From: Leptospira perdikensis | GTDB lineage: Bacteria > Spirochaetota > Leptospiria > Leptospirales > Leptospiraceae | DNA: 64,000 nucleotides | Assembly (NCBI RefSeq): GCF_004769575.1 | Contig: NZ_RQGA01000014.1 | Location: forward strand, 248,001 to 312,000 | Reading direction: 5' to 3' | Shown here: piece after piece, positions 56,677 through 64,000 of the stretch | Position numbering within the stretch: the first letter of the stretch is position 1 | How the letters are laid out: the number at the start of each line of letters is the position of its first letter | Made by a program: the position numbers and the translations under genes | Notes under the pieces: generated by a model | The model's input: only the letters and a program-made list of their open reading frames with translations | Databases searched by the model: none | What the model was told of the DNA's origin: nothing

Positions 56677-57496
56677 GATTTTTTCTCGTTTCGGGGTGGC
56701 TAAGTAATTTAGCTGCCTCGTCTGTAGGAATGATAAGATCCGTTTGGTTTTTTCCAGCAGTTCCTAGTGCCAAAACAAAGTAGGGATTCTTTCCTACTTT
56801 TGCTTCCACTCCCTTCCCCGATTGTTCTTCTTTATAAACAATATATCCAGTTTCGATGGCATACGCTTCTTTTACGTATACAGGAGAATAAATATCTAAA
56901 CCACGATCTGTCTGTATTTTAGGAAACAGAGCTCGTTTGAGACTAAGGTGGCGAGCGTCGACGACAAGACCCGAAAATTCTACTGGAACTACTTCTTCAC
57001 TAAATTCAGGAACTGATTCTAAGCCATATTCCAAAGGAATTTGTGCGATGATTCCATCTTTTCCTTTCAGAGGTAAACTTGCTTTTGCTTCCAAAATATT
57101 TTTTACAAATTGAAAATCATACTCTTCTTTTTCTGATCCAATATAAGAATTAAGTCGTAACCTTGCCTGTTGGTTCACTTGAGTGTATTCATAAACAGTA
57201 TAATCTGCATTAAAAAGTATGGATTCTAACCTTTGGCTAAGACGAACCCGGAGTTTTTCCCGAGCTTTTTTACGAGCCATAGAATGTGCCTTACCTTGGC
57301 TTGTGGCAGTATTTTTTCCGGAGAACTCAGGATCTTCCTCATCGAATACAATTTTTGGAATGGTTTCTTTGACAGAGGAAAAAACGACAAGGTCTGTCCA
57401 ATTGACAATGGAGGCATAGATATCCTTATCTTCAATTGGTTTTGACCCAAGAGAGAAAGTAAGTAATAAGACCAAACAAATATAGATTCGTTTCAT
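56639..57496 (-). CDS. exported protein, LPP20/FlgT-like
   Basis: The 285-residue protein has a signal peptide (MKRIYICLVLLLTFSLGSKP). The mature part carries 'FSGLVVDARHLSLKRALFPK' and 'VGKNPYFVLALGTAGKNQ', motifs I associate with LPP20-type lipoproteins and the FlgT N-terminal domain of envelope and flagellar accessory proteins. The region 'KAHSMARKKAREKLRVRLSQ' is a charged helix of the kind seen in that family. No lipobox. It follows dinG by 2 bp. Confidence 0.7.
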   Translation of the reverse strand: MKRIYICLVLLLTFSLGSKPIEDKDIYASIVNWTDLVVFSSVKETIPKIVFDEEDPEFSGKNTATSQGKAHSMARKKAREKLRVRLSQRLESILFNADYTVYEYTQVNQQARLRLNSYIGSEKEEYDFQFVKNILEAKASLPLKGKDGIIAQIPLEYGLESVPEFSEEVVPVEFSGLVVDARHLSLKRALFPKIQTDRGLDIYSPVYVKEAYAIETGYIVYKEEQSGKGVEAKVGKNPYFVLALGTAGKNQTDLIIPTDEAAKLLSHPETRKNLTRCRVLILVSR

Positions 57497-57498
57497 AA

Positions 57499-59487
57499 TT
57501 AAGATTTCGGCAGAAGATTGAATTTTCTTTCCAATTCGTTAAATTCCGTAATGAAAGGAACCCCTTTGGGGAGACTTTGCAAGACGTTTTTTCCATAGGA
57601 CTTTGTATGGATTCGCGGATCAAGGATACTCACCATTCCTGTATCCGACTGTGAACGAATGAGCCGTCCAAACCCTTGTCTGAGTAATAAACAAGTTTTC
57701 GGAACCTGCATTTCCCAGAAGGGACTTTTTCCCTTTCGTTCCATATCTTCCATTTTCGCTTGTAAAACAGGTTCTGTAGGAACCTGAAAAGGAAGTTTTG
57801 TCACAATTACATTTCTTAGTTTATCACCTTTGATATCCACACCCTGCCAAAAACTAGAAACTCCAAAAAGAACACTTTTTTCATTTGCAAGAAACTCCCG
57901 TTTGGCGGCAATAGGCCCCATCTCCGTTTGGGAAAAAATAGGAAAAGGAACTTGGTTTCTTAATTCTTCATAGAGTTCGGATAAAAGTTTGTTCGAAGTA
58001 AAAAGAACAAAAGCATCTCCTTCTGATAGTTTGAGGAGACGGGTGATCCAATAGGATAAATCTGTTTTATTTCGTCTAGGGTCTTGGACCGGATCAGCGA
58101 CCTGTTTGGGAACAAACAATAGAGAATGAGTGTTATAGGAAAACGGAGATGCTAACGTTTTGGTTTTTACGTCCGAGGTTCCCACTTCTTTTAAAAAATA
58201 CTGAAAATTCCCAGCAGTCGGTGAGAGCGTGGCGGAAGTCATCACCACAGAATCCATATTGGGAAATAGAGTATTTGCTAAAATTTCGTCCGTGTTTTTC
58301 GGTTGGGAAAATAGATAATAGAAGGGATCTTTTGCTGATTGCGGTGGTGGTTCAATCCAAAATACCAAATTGGGGTTGGTTTTCAAACGAAAGTCATTGA
58401 GAAAAGAGGAGGCTTTTTTAAGATTTCCCGAAACCATTTCAAGTCCCAGAGCCATTTCTTTTTCTTCCATATCCTCACTGTCTTTTTTGTATTTTGTAAG
58501 AAGGCTTTCTAACTGAGAAGCAAGATCTGCTAAACTGTCTTCAAAAGCTCCATTATCCAACTTAATTCGTTCCGTGTGACGTGTGGAAAATTGGTTGAAC
58601 TGCAAAGGAATGGCAGAAAGTAACATACGAAAAAGTTCATTCGCATAACCAATCGAAGTTTCTACTGACTTCATAATTTTATCGCTGTTTTTCAGTTTTA
58701 AAACAAGGCCAGTGCGTTTCTCAGGAAAATAAAGATAATGTAAAAGGTTCATCAGTAGGTCATAACGGATTTCTGAACCAAAAGCTCGGCCCACAATTTC
58801 CGGAAAGGCGTGAGCTTCATCGATAACCAATTGGGAAAAAGGAGGAAGGATTTTAAAATCTCCCGCAAGATGGCTTGCAAGAAGGTGGTGGTTCACAATG
58901 AGAATATTAGCTTTTTTCCATTTTTCTTTTTCTAAAAAATAGTAAGAGGAACTAAAGTTGGGGCAATTTCTCCCCAAACAGTTGTCAGACTCTCTTGCAA
59001 CTGAATTCCAAAAAGAATTAGATAAAAACCCATCATATTCGGCGCGAATCCCTGCCGTTGTTTGTTTCTCCCAGTTCACAAAGTATTGGAGGGATGATTC
59101 CATTTCAGGGCCAAAATCTCCCCTTTCCATAACTCGGTTGTATTTCCGTTTGCAGAGATAGTTACTCGCACCGAGGGCCACCATAGCATTGACAGGAACT
59201 CCTAAAGCTTCCGAAACAAGTGGGATATCTTTATAAAGAAGTTGGTCTTGTAAAGATTTGGTTTCTGTGGAAACCACAACCGTACATTCATTCTCTAAGG
59301 AAAATAGGGCACTTGGAATTAAATAGGCAAGAGACTTACCCACACCAGTGCCGGCTTCAATGGCCCAGTGGGATCCGGTATTAAAAGCCGATTCAATGGA
59401 AGTTGACATTTCCATTTGTTCTTTTCTGACTTCGTAATCCTTCCAAAGTTTAGGAAGTTTGGTTGTAAAAACTGATTGTACGTCCAA
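57499..59487 (-). CDS. dinG: DinG-like iron-sulfur DNA helicase with a missing ligand
   Basis: The 662-residue protein has 'HWAIEAGTGVGKSLAYLIPS' (Walker A), 'LVIDEAHAFPEI' (DEAH), 'SVVMTSATLSPTAG', 'LFGVSSFWQGVDIKGDKL' and 'LRQGFGRLIRSQSDTG', the XPD/DinG helicase set. The iron-sulfur Cys are at 'GASNYLCKRKYN' and 'DNCLGRNCPNFSSSYYF'; the fourth position, normally Cys, is Ser. The start is TTG 59487, two codons after the small transporter subunit's stop and in the same frame, with no clear ribosome-binding site. Confidence 0.85.
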   Translation of the reverse strand: MDVQSVFTTKLPKLWKDYEVRKEQMEMSTSIESAFNTGSHWAIEAGTGVGKSLAYLIPSALFSLENECTVVVSTETKSLQDQLLYKDIPLVSEALGVPVNAMVALGASNYLCKRKYNRVMERGDFGPEMESSLQYFVNWEKQTTAGIRAEYDGFLSNSFWNSVARESDNCLGRNCPNFSSSYYFLEKEKWKKANILIVNHHLLASHLAGDFKILPPFSQLVIDEAHAFPEIVGRAFGSEIRYDLLMNLLHYLYFPEKRTGLVLKLKNSDKIMKSVETSIGYANELFRMLLSAIPLQFNQFSTRHTERIKLDNGAFEDSLADLASQLESLLTKYKKDSEDMEEKEMALGLEMVSGNLKKASSFLNDFRLKTNPNLVFWIEPPPQSAKDPFYYLFSQPKNTDEILANTLFPNMDSVVMTSATLSPTAGNFQYFLKEVGTSDVKTKTLASPFSYNTHSLLFVPKQVADPVQDPRRNKTDLSYWITRLLKLSEGDAFVLFTSNKLLSELYEELRNQVPFPIFSQTEMGPIAAKREFLANEKSVLFGVSSFWQGVDIKGDKLRNVIVTKLPFQVPTEPVLQAKMEDMERKGKSPFWEMQVPKTCLLLRQGFGRLIRSQSDTGMVSILDPRIHTKSYGKNVLQSLPKGVPFITEFNELERKFNLLPKS

Positions 59488-59490
59488 TCC

Positions 59491-59607
59491 CTAATGCCTG
59501 TTCCGAAAAAGAAGAATGATACAAACTACTGTCAAACTGATTACAGATACAAGGGATGCAGTCATAATGAGTATCCCTTGCCAATTGAGCACCTCAGGCG
59601 AAGTCAT
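59491..59607 (-). CDS. NSS transporter small subunit (MetS-like), 38 residues
   Basis: From ATG 59605-59607 to TAG 59491-59493 the minus strand encodes a 38-residue peptide: '[15 protein letters not shown]' then one membrane helix ('[19 protein letters not shown]') and a basic tail RNRH. Small single-helix proteins of this size follow NSS amino acid transporters in many bacteria (MetS of MetPS). The ATG overlaps the transporter's stop as ATGA, so translation is coupled. It is too short for usual gene callers. Expression is not proven. Confidence 0.8.
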   Translation of the reverse strand: MTSPEVLNWQGILIMTASLVSVISLTVVCIILLFRNRH

Positions 59608-61190
59608 ACGACCACCTTTTCTTTTTTTGGGTCTAGTGCTTTCGAAACCAAAATATAGATGAATCCATAAATCAAAAATAACCCAATCACCACCGAACGA
59701 GCCACTGTAGCCTTTGTTTTTGCATCTTCCACATTTTCACCTTTGTTTTCTGCAAGGAGTCCCATCACTTCAGGGTTCATTTTATCCAAATATTCAGGTA
59801 AGTTCATGTAACAGAAAGAAACGAAGATAAATAATAAAAACCAAGGAGTGATGTACTTCAAAACAAATCGAATAGACCTAGGAAAAGGAATGAGACTACC
59901 TTCGTTGGCATCTCTTACACCCCGATCCACACCAATCTTAAACACAAAAATAAAAATTTGTATTGATGCCAAAATATATATCATAATGGTTCCGATATAA
60001 AAATCGGCTATGTCAAGGGCAGCAAAATCTTTGTTAAAATAAATTATAGGAAGGCACAAACAAAAAGTAAAAAGGAATAAAAGTAGAGATGATTTCCTTC
60101 TACCAACATGAAACCCTTCCTCTAAAAAAAGAATTCCAGGTTGTAACATAGTAACAGAAGAGGTGATCGCAGCAAGAAATAATACAAGAAACCACAATCC
60201 ACCAAAAAAATCCCCACCCGGCATCATTCCAAAAACAGAAGGTAAAGCAATAAAACCCATTCCAAAAGTTCCAAAGGAAGTGGCCTGCATTCCTAAAAAT
60301 AAAAATGCAACAGGAATGGTGATCATACCACCAAACACAACTTCTGCGAATTCATTTAAAGAAGCGGAAGAGAGACTTGATAAAACAACATCGTCTTTTT
60401 TCTTCAAAAAACTAGAGAACACGAGAGCAATCCCAAAACCCGTTGATAAAGAAAAGAAAATTTGTCCAGCTGCACTGATCCATACCTTAGGTTGGGTCAG
60501 TTTAGACCAATCAGGGTTCCACATTACGGCAAGGCCCGACTCAATTCCAGGGATCGTGAGCACTCGAACAAGGATGATGGTTGCACAAATGCCCATAAGA
60601 GGCATAGCAATCTTTGCAAAGGCCTCAAGTCCTTTCGAAAGCCCACGATACACGAGTAAAAAATTAAACAAAACACAAAGAAGAAAAAATACGATGATAG
60701 GGGATTGAAAACTTGAACCGTTGGCCTCAGCACCAGTGAGGTGTAAAAAAAAAGTGGAGGCTTGTTTTGTCATTTCACTTTGTGTGGAACCATTCAGTGA
60801 CATTTGACCCGTGAGAAAATAGTAAGCATAAGCCAGACACCAAGATTCAATGAATACATAATATACGTAGATCATCACAGGAATCATCACACCGATGGTT
60901 CCTGAAAGTTTGAGAGGGAATCCTTTTAGATACTCGCGAAAAATAAATGGAGTACTATGACCATGTTTGCCACCCATACGGCCCATGGTCCACTCAGCTA
61001 AACAAACGGGAATTCCGAGAATTAGAAAGCTGATGATATAAGGAACCATAAAGGCACCGCCACCATTTTGCGCAGCTTGTCCCGGAAACCGTAAAAAATT
61101 TCCAAGCCCAATGGCACCACTCGCCACAGCCAAAATCAAACCGATACGACTGGCCCAGCCTTCTTGGTGTTCCACTTGTCTCTCTTTCAT
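59604..61190 (-). CDS. sodium-dependent NSS-family amino acid transporter
   Basis: The 528-residue protein has about eleven or twelve membrane helices. It opens with '[26 protein letters not shown]', the classic NSS helix 1 with the sodium and substrate site, and includes '[20 protein letters not shown]' (helix 6). Substrate probably a neutral amino acid such as methionine or alanine, inferred from the small partner subunit. It follows the tandem-HTH gene and its terminator. Confidence 0.92.
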   Translation of the reverse strand: MKERQVEHQEGWASRIGLILAVASGAIGLGNFLRFPGQAAQNGGGAFMVPYIISFLILGIPVCLAEWTMGRMGGKHGHSTPFIFREYLKGFPLKLSGTIGVMIPVMIYVYYVFIESWCLAYAYYFLTGQMSLNGSTQSEMTKQASTFFLHLTGAEANGSSFQSPIIVFFLLCVLFNFLLVYRGLSKGLEAFAKIAMPLMGICATIILVRVLTIPGIESGLAVMWNPDWSKLTQPKVWISAAGQIFFSLSTGFGIALVFSSFLKKKDDVVLSSLSSASLNEFAEVVFGGMITIPVAFLFLGMQATSFGTFGMGFIALPSVFGMMPGGDFFGGLWFLVLFLAAITSSVTMLQPGILFLEEGFHVGRRKSSLLLFLFTFCLCLPIIYFNKDFAALDIADFYIGTIMIYILASIQIFIFVFKIGVDRGVRDANEGSLIPFPRSIRFVLKYITPWFLLFIFVSFCYMNLPEYLDKMNPEVMGLLAENKGENVEDAKTKATVARSVVIGLFLIYGFIYILVSKALDPKKEKVVV

Positions 61191-61245
61191 CAGGGACTAT
61201 TGAATGTAGTAGGAATTATGTGACAAAATCTTTTTGCAGAAGATT

Positions 61246-61276
61246 GAGAAAAAGCAAGGCTTTGACACCTTGCTTT
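61246..61276 (-). terminator. rho-independent terminator of the tandem-HTH gene
   Basis: On the minus strand AAAGCAAGG, an 8-nt loop, CCTTGCTTT form a perfect 9-bp stem (61251-61259 with 61268-61276) followed by TTCTC after the TTT. It lies 14 bp beyond the HTH gene's stop and before the NSS transporter, so the transporter probably has its own promoter. Confidence 0.75.
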
Positions 61277-61289
61277 GGTATTTTTCAAA

Positions 61290-61703
61290 TTAGCCTAGAA
61301 ATAGCTCTTTTTTTTCCATTTTCAGAACTTTGGAGACCAGATTTTTAAAATCTTCCGGTGGTTCCAAAAGTCCAAGTTCTACTTTTGACAAAAACGGAGT
61401 GGAAACCTTCAATTTCTTAGCGAAATCGTATTGTTTGATTCCTAACTCACGTCTGACTGCCCAAAGTTTGTTTTTCAATCCATTGGAAAACTCAGGGTAG
61501 ATGTCTTCCACAGCGCTTTCGTTGAAAAGCTTATCAACAGAGGTTTTGAGATACTTAGCACAAGATGACTTGAATTTTTCAGTCGGATCTTGGGCTCCAG
61601 TCTCAATTTTGGATAGGTAACTCGGAGAAACTCCTAGCGCCCTCGCCATATCGTACTGTTTGATACCTCTCTTCTTTCGAAGCATGTAAATGTGATTGTT
61701 CAT
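61290..61703 (-). CDS. tandem XRE-type helix-turn-helix regulator
   Basis: The 137-residue protein is two copies of an HTH_3/XRE domain, 'RGIKQYDMARALGVSPSYLS' (about 13-32) and 'LGIKQYDFAKKLKVSTPFLS' (about 86-105), with matching ends ('DKLF' and 'KELF'). No ligand or metallo domain is present. A strong ribosome-binding site TAGGGGGG lies 4 nt before the ATG at 61703. The double HTH suggests binding to paired half-sites; such sites lie in its promoter. Confidence 0.88.
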   Translation of the reverse strand: MNNHIYMLRKKRGIKQYDMARALGVSPSYLSKIETGAQDPTEKFKSSCAKYLKTSVDKLFNESAVEDIYPEFSNGLKNKLWAVRRELGIKQYDFAKKLKVSTPFLSKVELGLLEPPEDFKNLVSKVLKMEKKELFLG

Positions 61704-61721
61704 TTATCCCCCCTAACAGTC

Positions 61722-61749
61722 AGAATATGTCAAATATGGCAAAATTCAA
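61722..61749 (-). promoter_or_regulatory. promoter of the tandem-HTH gene
   Basis: On the minus strand TTGAAT (61744-61749) and TATTCT (61722-61727) are separated by 16 bp, a weak sigma-70 pair four matches each. It is embedded in the half-site array at 61726-61767. Confidence 0.4.
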
Positions 61750-61767
61750 TAAAAAAATTTTGCCATA
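61726..61767. promoter_or_regulatory. operator-like half-site array
   Basis: TATGTCAAA (61726-61734) and TATGGCAAA (61735-61743) lie in direct repeat; TTTGCCATA (61759-61767) is inverted. The second and third half-sites extend into a perfect 12-bp inverted repeat, TATGGCAAAATT (61735-61746) and AATTTTGCCATA (61756-61767). The array overlaps the promoter of the tandem-HTH gene, as expected for autoregulation. The inverted repeat could also be the terminator of the upstream lipoprotein gene, but no T-run follows. Confidence 0.55.
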
Positions 61768-61785
61768 CTCCAAAACTTGCAAGGG

Positions 61786-63303
61786 TTATAATATAACTTC
61801 TTTTAGGCGATCGGCAGCAATTACCAAGTTGTAAGTGGTTTTTAGACCAGAGACTTTTTGTTCAATAAATGAATTTCTCTGAGCACCTTCCATCTCCGAC
61901 TTAATTCTTTCGCGAACAACGGCGTAGGGCTTAGGAATACGATTCTGAGGGTTTTTGGGATCAGAATCTGCATAAGCATAAAGTTTACCAGCTTCATACG
62001 CATCTCGCATTTGTGCTTCCGTAACCGTCACAGGAATGGCTTTAATTTCATCTTGTAGCGATTTTAACGCCAAAGAAACTTTCATTTTATCCATTTGCAT
62101 CAAATAGCCGATTTCCGATCCCACATCTTGGACACGATCTGAAGTTTCTGCAATTTTTCCCTGAAGGATCGTAGACTGAAATAAATTGAGCATATCCCAT
62201 GTTTTTGATTTTTCATCCTTGTATTCTTGTTTTAGAATATTCGGAATGGCTTCGAAATCGACAGACAAATCTTTCCAAGTGTAGTTTTTTCCATCACGAT
62301 TGGAATATAATGAATAATCTGGTGTAAATATTTTTGGATCGATATCGGTTGGACCGGAAAAACGAGGAAGGTTAGCGACAGTGATTCCACTTTCTTCCGT
62401 GATTTTTTTAAGTTCTTTTTGGTAGAGACCTTGCTCATACTCTTTCATGGTGTGAGACGCAAACTGATTTGCTTTGTCTGTCGATTCACCTTCCGTAAAA
62501 TAAGCGACAGATGCTTTCGTATCTGCATCCTCATGAGTTTTTCCATATTCTGTAGCTTCCGCTTTAAACTCATCAAAAATGGATGTGAAATATTTTTTTA
62601 GTCTTTCTGGATGGACTTTCTCAGTTCCTGTAGAACGTACTACATAGGCAATCCTTCCTTCTCCTGCTTTTGCATAAGAAATGAAAGTTCCCGTTTTAGC
62701 CTTTTTTACTTCCGTTAAAATGTCTTCCAATGGTGTTTCTGCACAGTTCGTACAAAAAGGTTCCAATTTTCCAGCAATAGGTCTACGTGTAATGTCTTCA
62801 GTAACTTTGGAAATTTCTTCCGCAATTTCTTTATTAGACAAAGAATTCAATTTATTTGCGAGTTCCTCTGCTTTTTTTAAGTTAGCAGCCTCATCTTCAC
62901 CACGAACTAGTGCTAGTTGAAGGTTCACAAATTCTAAAGGTTTTTCTTTTAAACCATTTTTAACATACTCGCGCATATATACATTGAGTTTCAAAAACTG
63001 ATTCACCAGAGATTCAATTTTCTGAACATCCGCTTCCGCTACTTTTTTGGAAGAAATGGCGTCCTTCAAAAGAATTTTTTCTAAGGCGATACTTTCTAAA
63101 ATTTTTGCTTGGATATCGGCTGTGATCGGTTGTGGTTCAGGGTTTCCTCGTTTGGAAGCCTCAATCACAAAATTCATTTCTTTACGAGTTACAGTTCCAC
63201 CGTCAAAAGTAGCCAGGATTTCTGAATCCTTAGAGCAATTGAGAAGTGGTACGAGTATCAAACCGAGCAAAACGCCCAGAGTGAAAAGTTTGTTTAGATT
63301 CAT
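61786..63303 (-). CDS. SurA/PpiC-like periplasmic chaperone lipoprotein
   Basis: The 505-residue protein has a signal ending 'LILVPLLNC' with a lipidated Cys. The N-terminal part ('ILATFDGGTVTRKEMNFVIE') looks like the SurA/PrsA helical chaperone domain; a parvulin-like stretch ('TGTFISYAKAGEGRIAYVVR') and further helices follow. Whether isomerase residues are present cannot be judged by eye. Such proteins help outer-membrane protein folding. It follows the coiled-coil gene by 33 bp. Confidence 0.75.
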   Translation of the reverse strand: MNLNKLFTLGVLLGLILVPLLNCSKDSEILATFDGGTVTRKEMNFVIEASKRGNPEPQPITADIQAKILESIALEKILLKDAISSKKVAEADVQKIESLVNQFLKLNVYMREYVKNGLKEKPLEFVNLQLALVRGEDEAANLKKAEELANKLNSLSNKEIAEEISKVTEDITRRPIAGKLEPFCTNCAETPLEDILTEVKKAKTGTFISYAKAGEGRIAYVVRSTGTEKVHPERLKKYFTSIFDEFKAEATEYGKTHEDADTKASVAYFTEGESTDKANQFASHTMKEYEQGLYQKELKKITEESGITVANLPRFSGPTDIDPKIFTPDYSLYSNRDGKNYTWKDLSVDFEAIPNILKQEYKDEKSKTWDMLNLFQSTILQGKIAETSDRVQDVGSEIGYLMQMDKMKVSLALKSLQDEIKAIPVTVTEAQMRDAYEAGKLYAYADSDPKNPQNRIPKPYAVVRERIKSEMEGAQRNSFIEQKVSGLKTTYNLVIAADRLKEVIL

Positions 63304-63336
63304 TGGATTTCCTTGTCTATTTTTTTCAGTAGTCTT

Positions 63337-63636
63337 TTAGTATTTGCGAACCGGTTTTTCCGGCTTTTTGGGTTCTGAAACTTGAGTGGCAGTTGGTACC
63401 GTTTTTTCTTCTGTTACCGAGGTTCTCTTAACAACAGAATCTGCATTCGAAACTTTCAACTTGAGAATTTCTGATTTTTGATCTTCCAATTTACTCATTT
63501 CCGATAAAAAAGTTTCTTTAAGAATGGGGGAATATTCCCGGTCAGAAGCCAGGCGGTCGGTCAATTTTTTCAATTCTACGACGTCTCGATCCACTTCTTC
63601 TAGTTTTTTGTATAAATGGGCAACAGTTACCTTCAA
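63337..63636 (-). CDS. coiled-coil hypothetical protein
   Basis: The 99-residue protein has a heptad-patterned front half ('YKKLEEVDRDVVELKKLTDR') and a Thr/Lys/Pro-rich tail ending in 'EPKKPEKPVRKY'. No signal or membrane segment. It probably precedes the SurA-like lipoprotein gene in one unit. Function unknown. Confidence 0.65.
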   Translation of the reverse strand: MKVTVAHLYKKLEEVDRDVVELKKLTDRLASDREYSPILKETFLSEMSKLEDQKSEILKLKVSNADSVVKRTSVTEEKTVPTATQVSEPKKPEKPVRKY

Positions 63637-63709
63637 ACTCCACTCCTTCCAAAAGTTTTATTTACTTGCAATAGAGTGCAAGAATGAAATAAGAAAAATA
63701 ACAATTTTT

Positions 63710-64000
63710 ATGAGCCTAGACGATTTAGTAGTTTCGACTGAAAAAATAGATACTGTATATGTGACCAAATTACAGGGAAATCTAAATAACTTTACTGCCG
63801 AAAAGTGCATCAAATCGATTCTCAATTCTTTAAAACACGGATCTGTCATTTTGGATCTAGAAGAGTTGAATATGGTAACCACCCAAGGAATCATCGCTTT
63901 CAAAACGATCAGCGAAGAAGCCTTCCTGCACAAACATAAAATCATCTTAATCAATCTCCCGTTAAGTGTTAGGCAAGCATTTTTGATGGCAGGTGTTCGT
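63710..64000 (+). CDS. STAS-domain protein (partial)
   Basis: From ATG 63710 the frame runs open to the window edge (97 codons). It encodes MSLDDLVVSTEKIDTVYVTK followed by 'SVILDLEELNMVTTQGIIAF', the STAS core, in which the usual Asp-Ser at the phosphorylation site is replaced by Thr-Thr. The gene is divergent from the coiled-coil gene. The ribosome-binding site is poor (AAGAAA). The C-terminus is outside the window. Confidence 0.75.
   Translation, partial: MSLDDLVVSTEKIDTVYVTKLQGNLNNFTAEKCIKSILNSLKHGSVILDLEELNMVTTQGIIAFKTISEEAFLHKHKIILINLPLSVRQAFLMAGVR

Noticed and set aside
1..64000. tRNA, rRNA, CRISPR, insertion sequence or prophage
   Set aside because: No cloverleaf-like sequence, spaced repeats, transposase or phage genes were seen on either strand; short tRNAs could still escape reading by eye.

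Overview
The window reads as a gene-dense chromosomal stretch of a spirochaete, most likely a Leptospira and perhaps one of the saprophytic species. The basis is AT-rich DNA (roughly 60% AT by eye), many short loosely defined lipoprotein signals (…FFFGC, …LACAS, …LLNC), several SpoIIE-type phosphatases, STAS proteins and sensory multidomain proteins, and a meso-DAP type MurE. The genus call is recognition, not a computed match. I see no rRNA, tRNA, CRISPR array, insertion sequence or prophage.

Layout. 1-2.1 kb: the start of an AsmA-like gene (cut by the window edge), a small hypothetical gene and an outer-membrane barrel protein. 2.1-6.2 kb: a sigma-54 type promoter (GG-N10-GC) inside an elaborate dyad, leading into a GAF/PP2C/TPR phosphatase, an ammonium transporter and a lipoprotein. 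6.2-8.4 kb: mqnA, cheR and a HIT hydrolase. 8.4-16 kb: a reduced dcw cluster, rsmH-ftsL-murE-mraY-ftsW-murG-murC, facing purK-purE-murF on the other strand to 19.1 kb. 19.1-22.4 kb: an oxidoreductase, a UbiB-type kinase and lspA. 22.4-27.2 kb: a nitrilase-fold protein lacking the catalytic Cys, a large unknown protein, and a MoxR/VWA pair. 27.2-36.4 kb: a PrsW-like membrane protein with a PilZ-like tail, a second PP2C phosphatase, a TPR protein, a STAS antagonist, a short unlisted ORF, a PAS-GGDEF-EAL protein and an M48 lipoprotein protease. 36.4-40.5 kb: a MORN lipoprotein, a UvrD-like helicase and a hybrid receiver/kinase. 40.7-49.3 kb: lptD-like, a sugar-phosphate transferase, gatC-gatA, hisF and a sodium/solute symporter. 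49.3-54.5 kb (minus): folD, an esterase-like protein, cysS, an rRNA methyltransferase and a lipase-like lipoprotein. 54.5-64 kb: asnS, a TPR-like gene, a secreted protein, dinG, an NSS transporter with a 38-residue partner subunit, a tandem-HTH regulator with a visible operator, a SurA-like lipoprotein, a coiled-coil protein and the start of another STAS gene.

How it fits together. Peptidoglycan precursor synthesis (murE, murF, murG, murC, mraY, ftsW), lipoprotein maturation (lspA), LPS export (lptD) and surface-sugar initiation dominate. A second theme is signalling: two SpoIIE phosphatases, two STAS proteins, an EAL protein and a receiver/kinase hybrid, several with degenerate catalytic sites. 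The most interesting observations are the sigma-54 promoter nested in a dyad that would bury the ribosome-binding site on longer transcripts (2160-2237), the missed 38-residue NSS small subunit (59491-59607), the half-site array in front of the tandem-HTH gene (61726-61767), the PrsW-PilZ-like fusion, and a set of enzymes that have lost a textbook catalytic residue.
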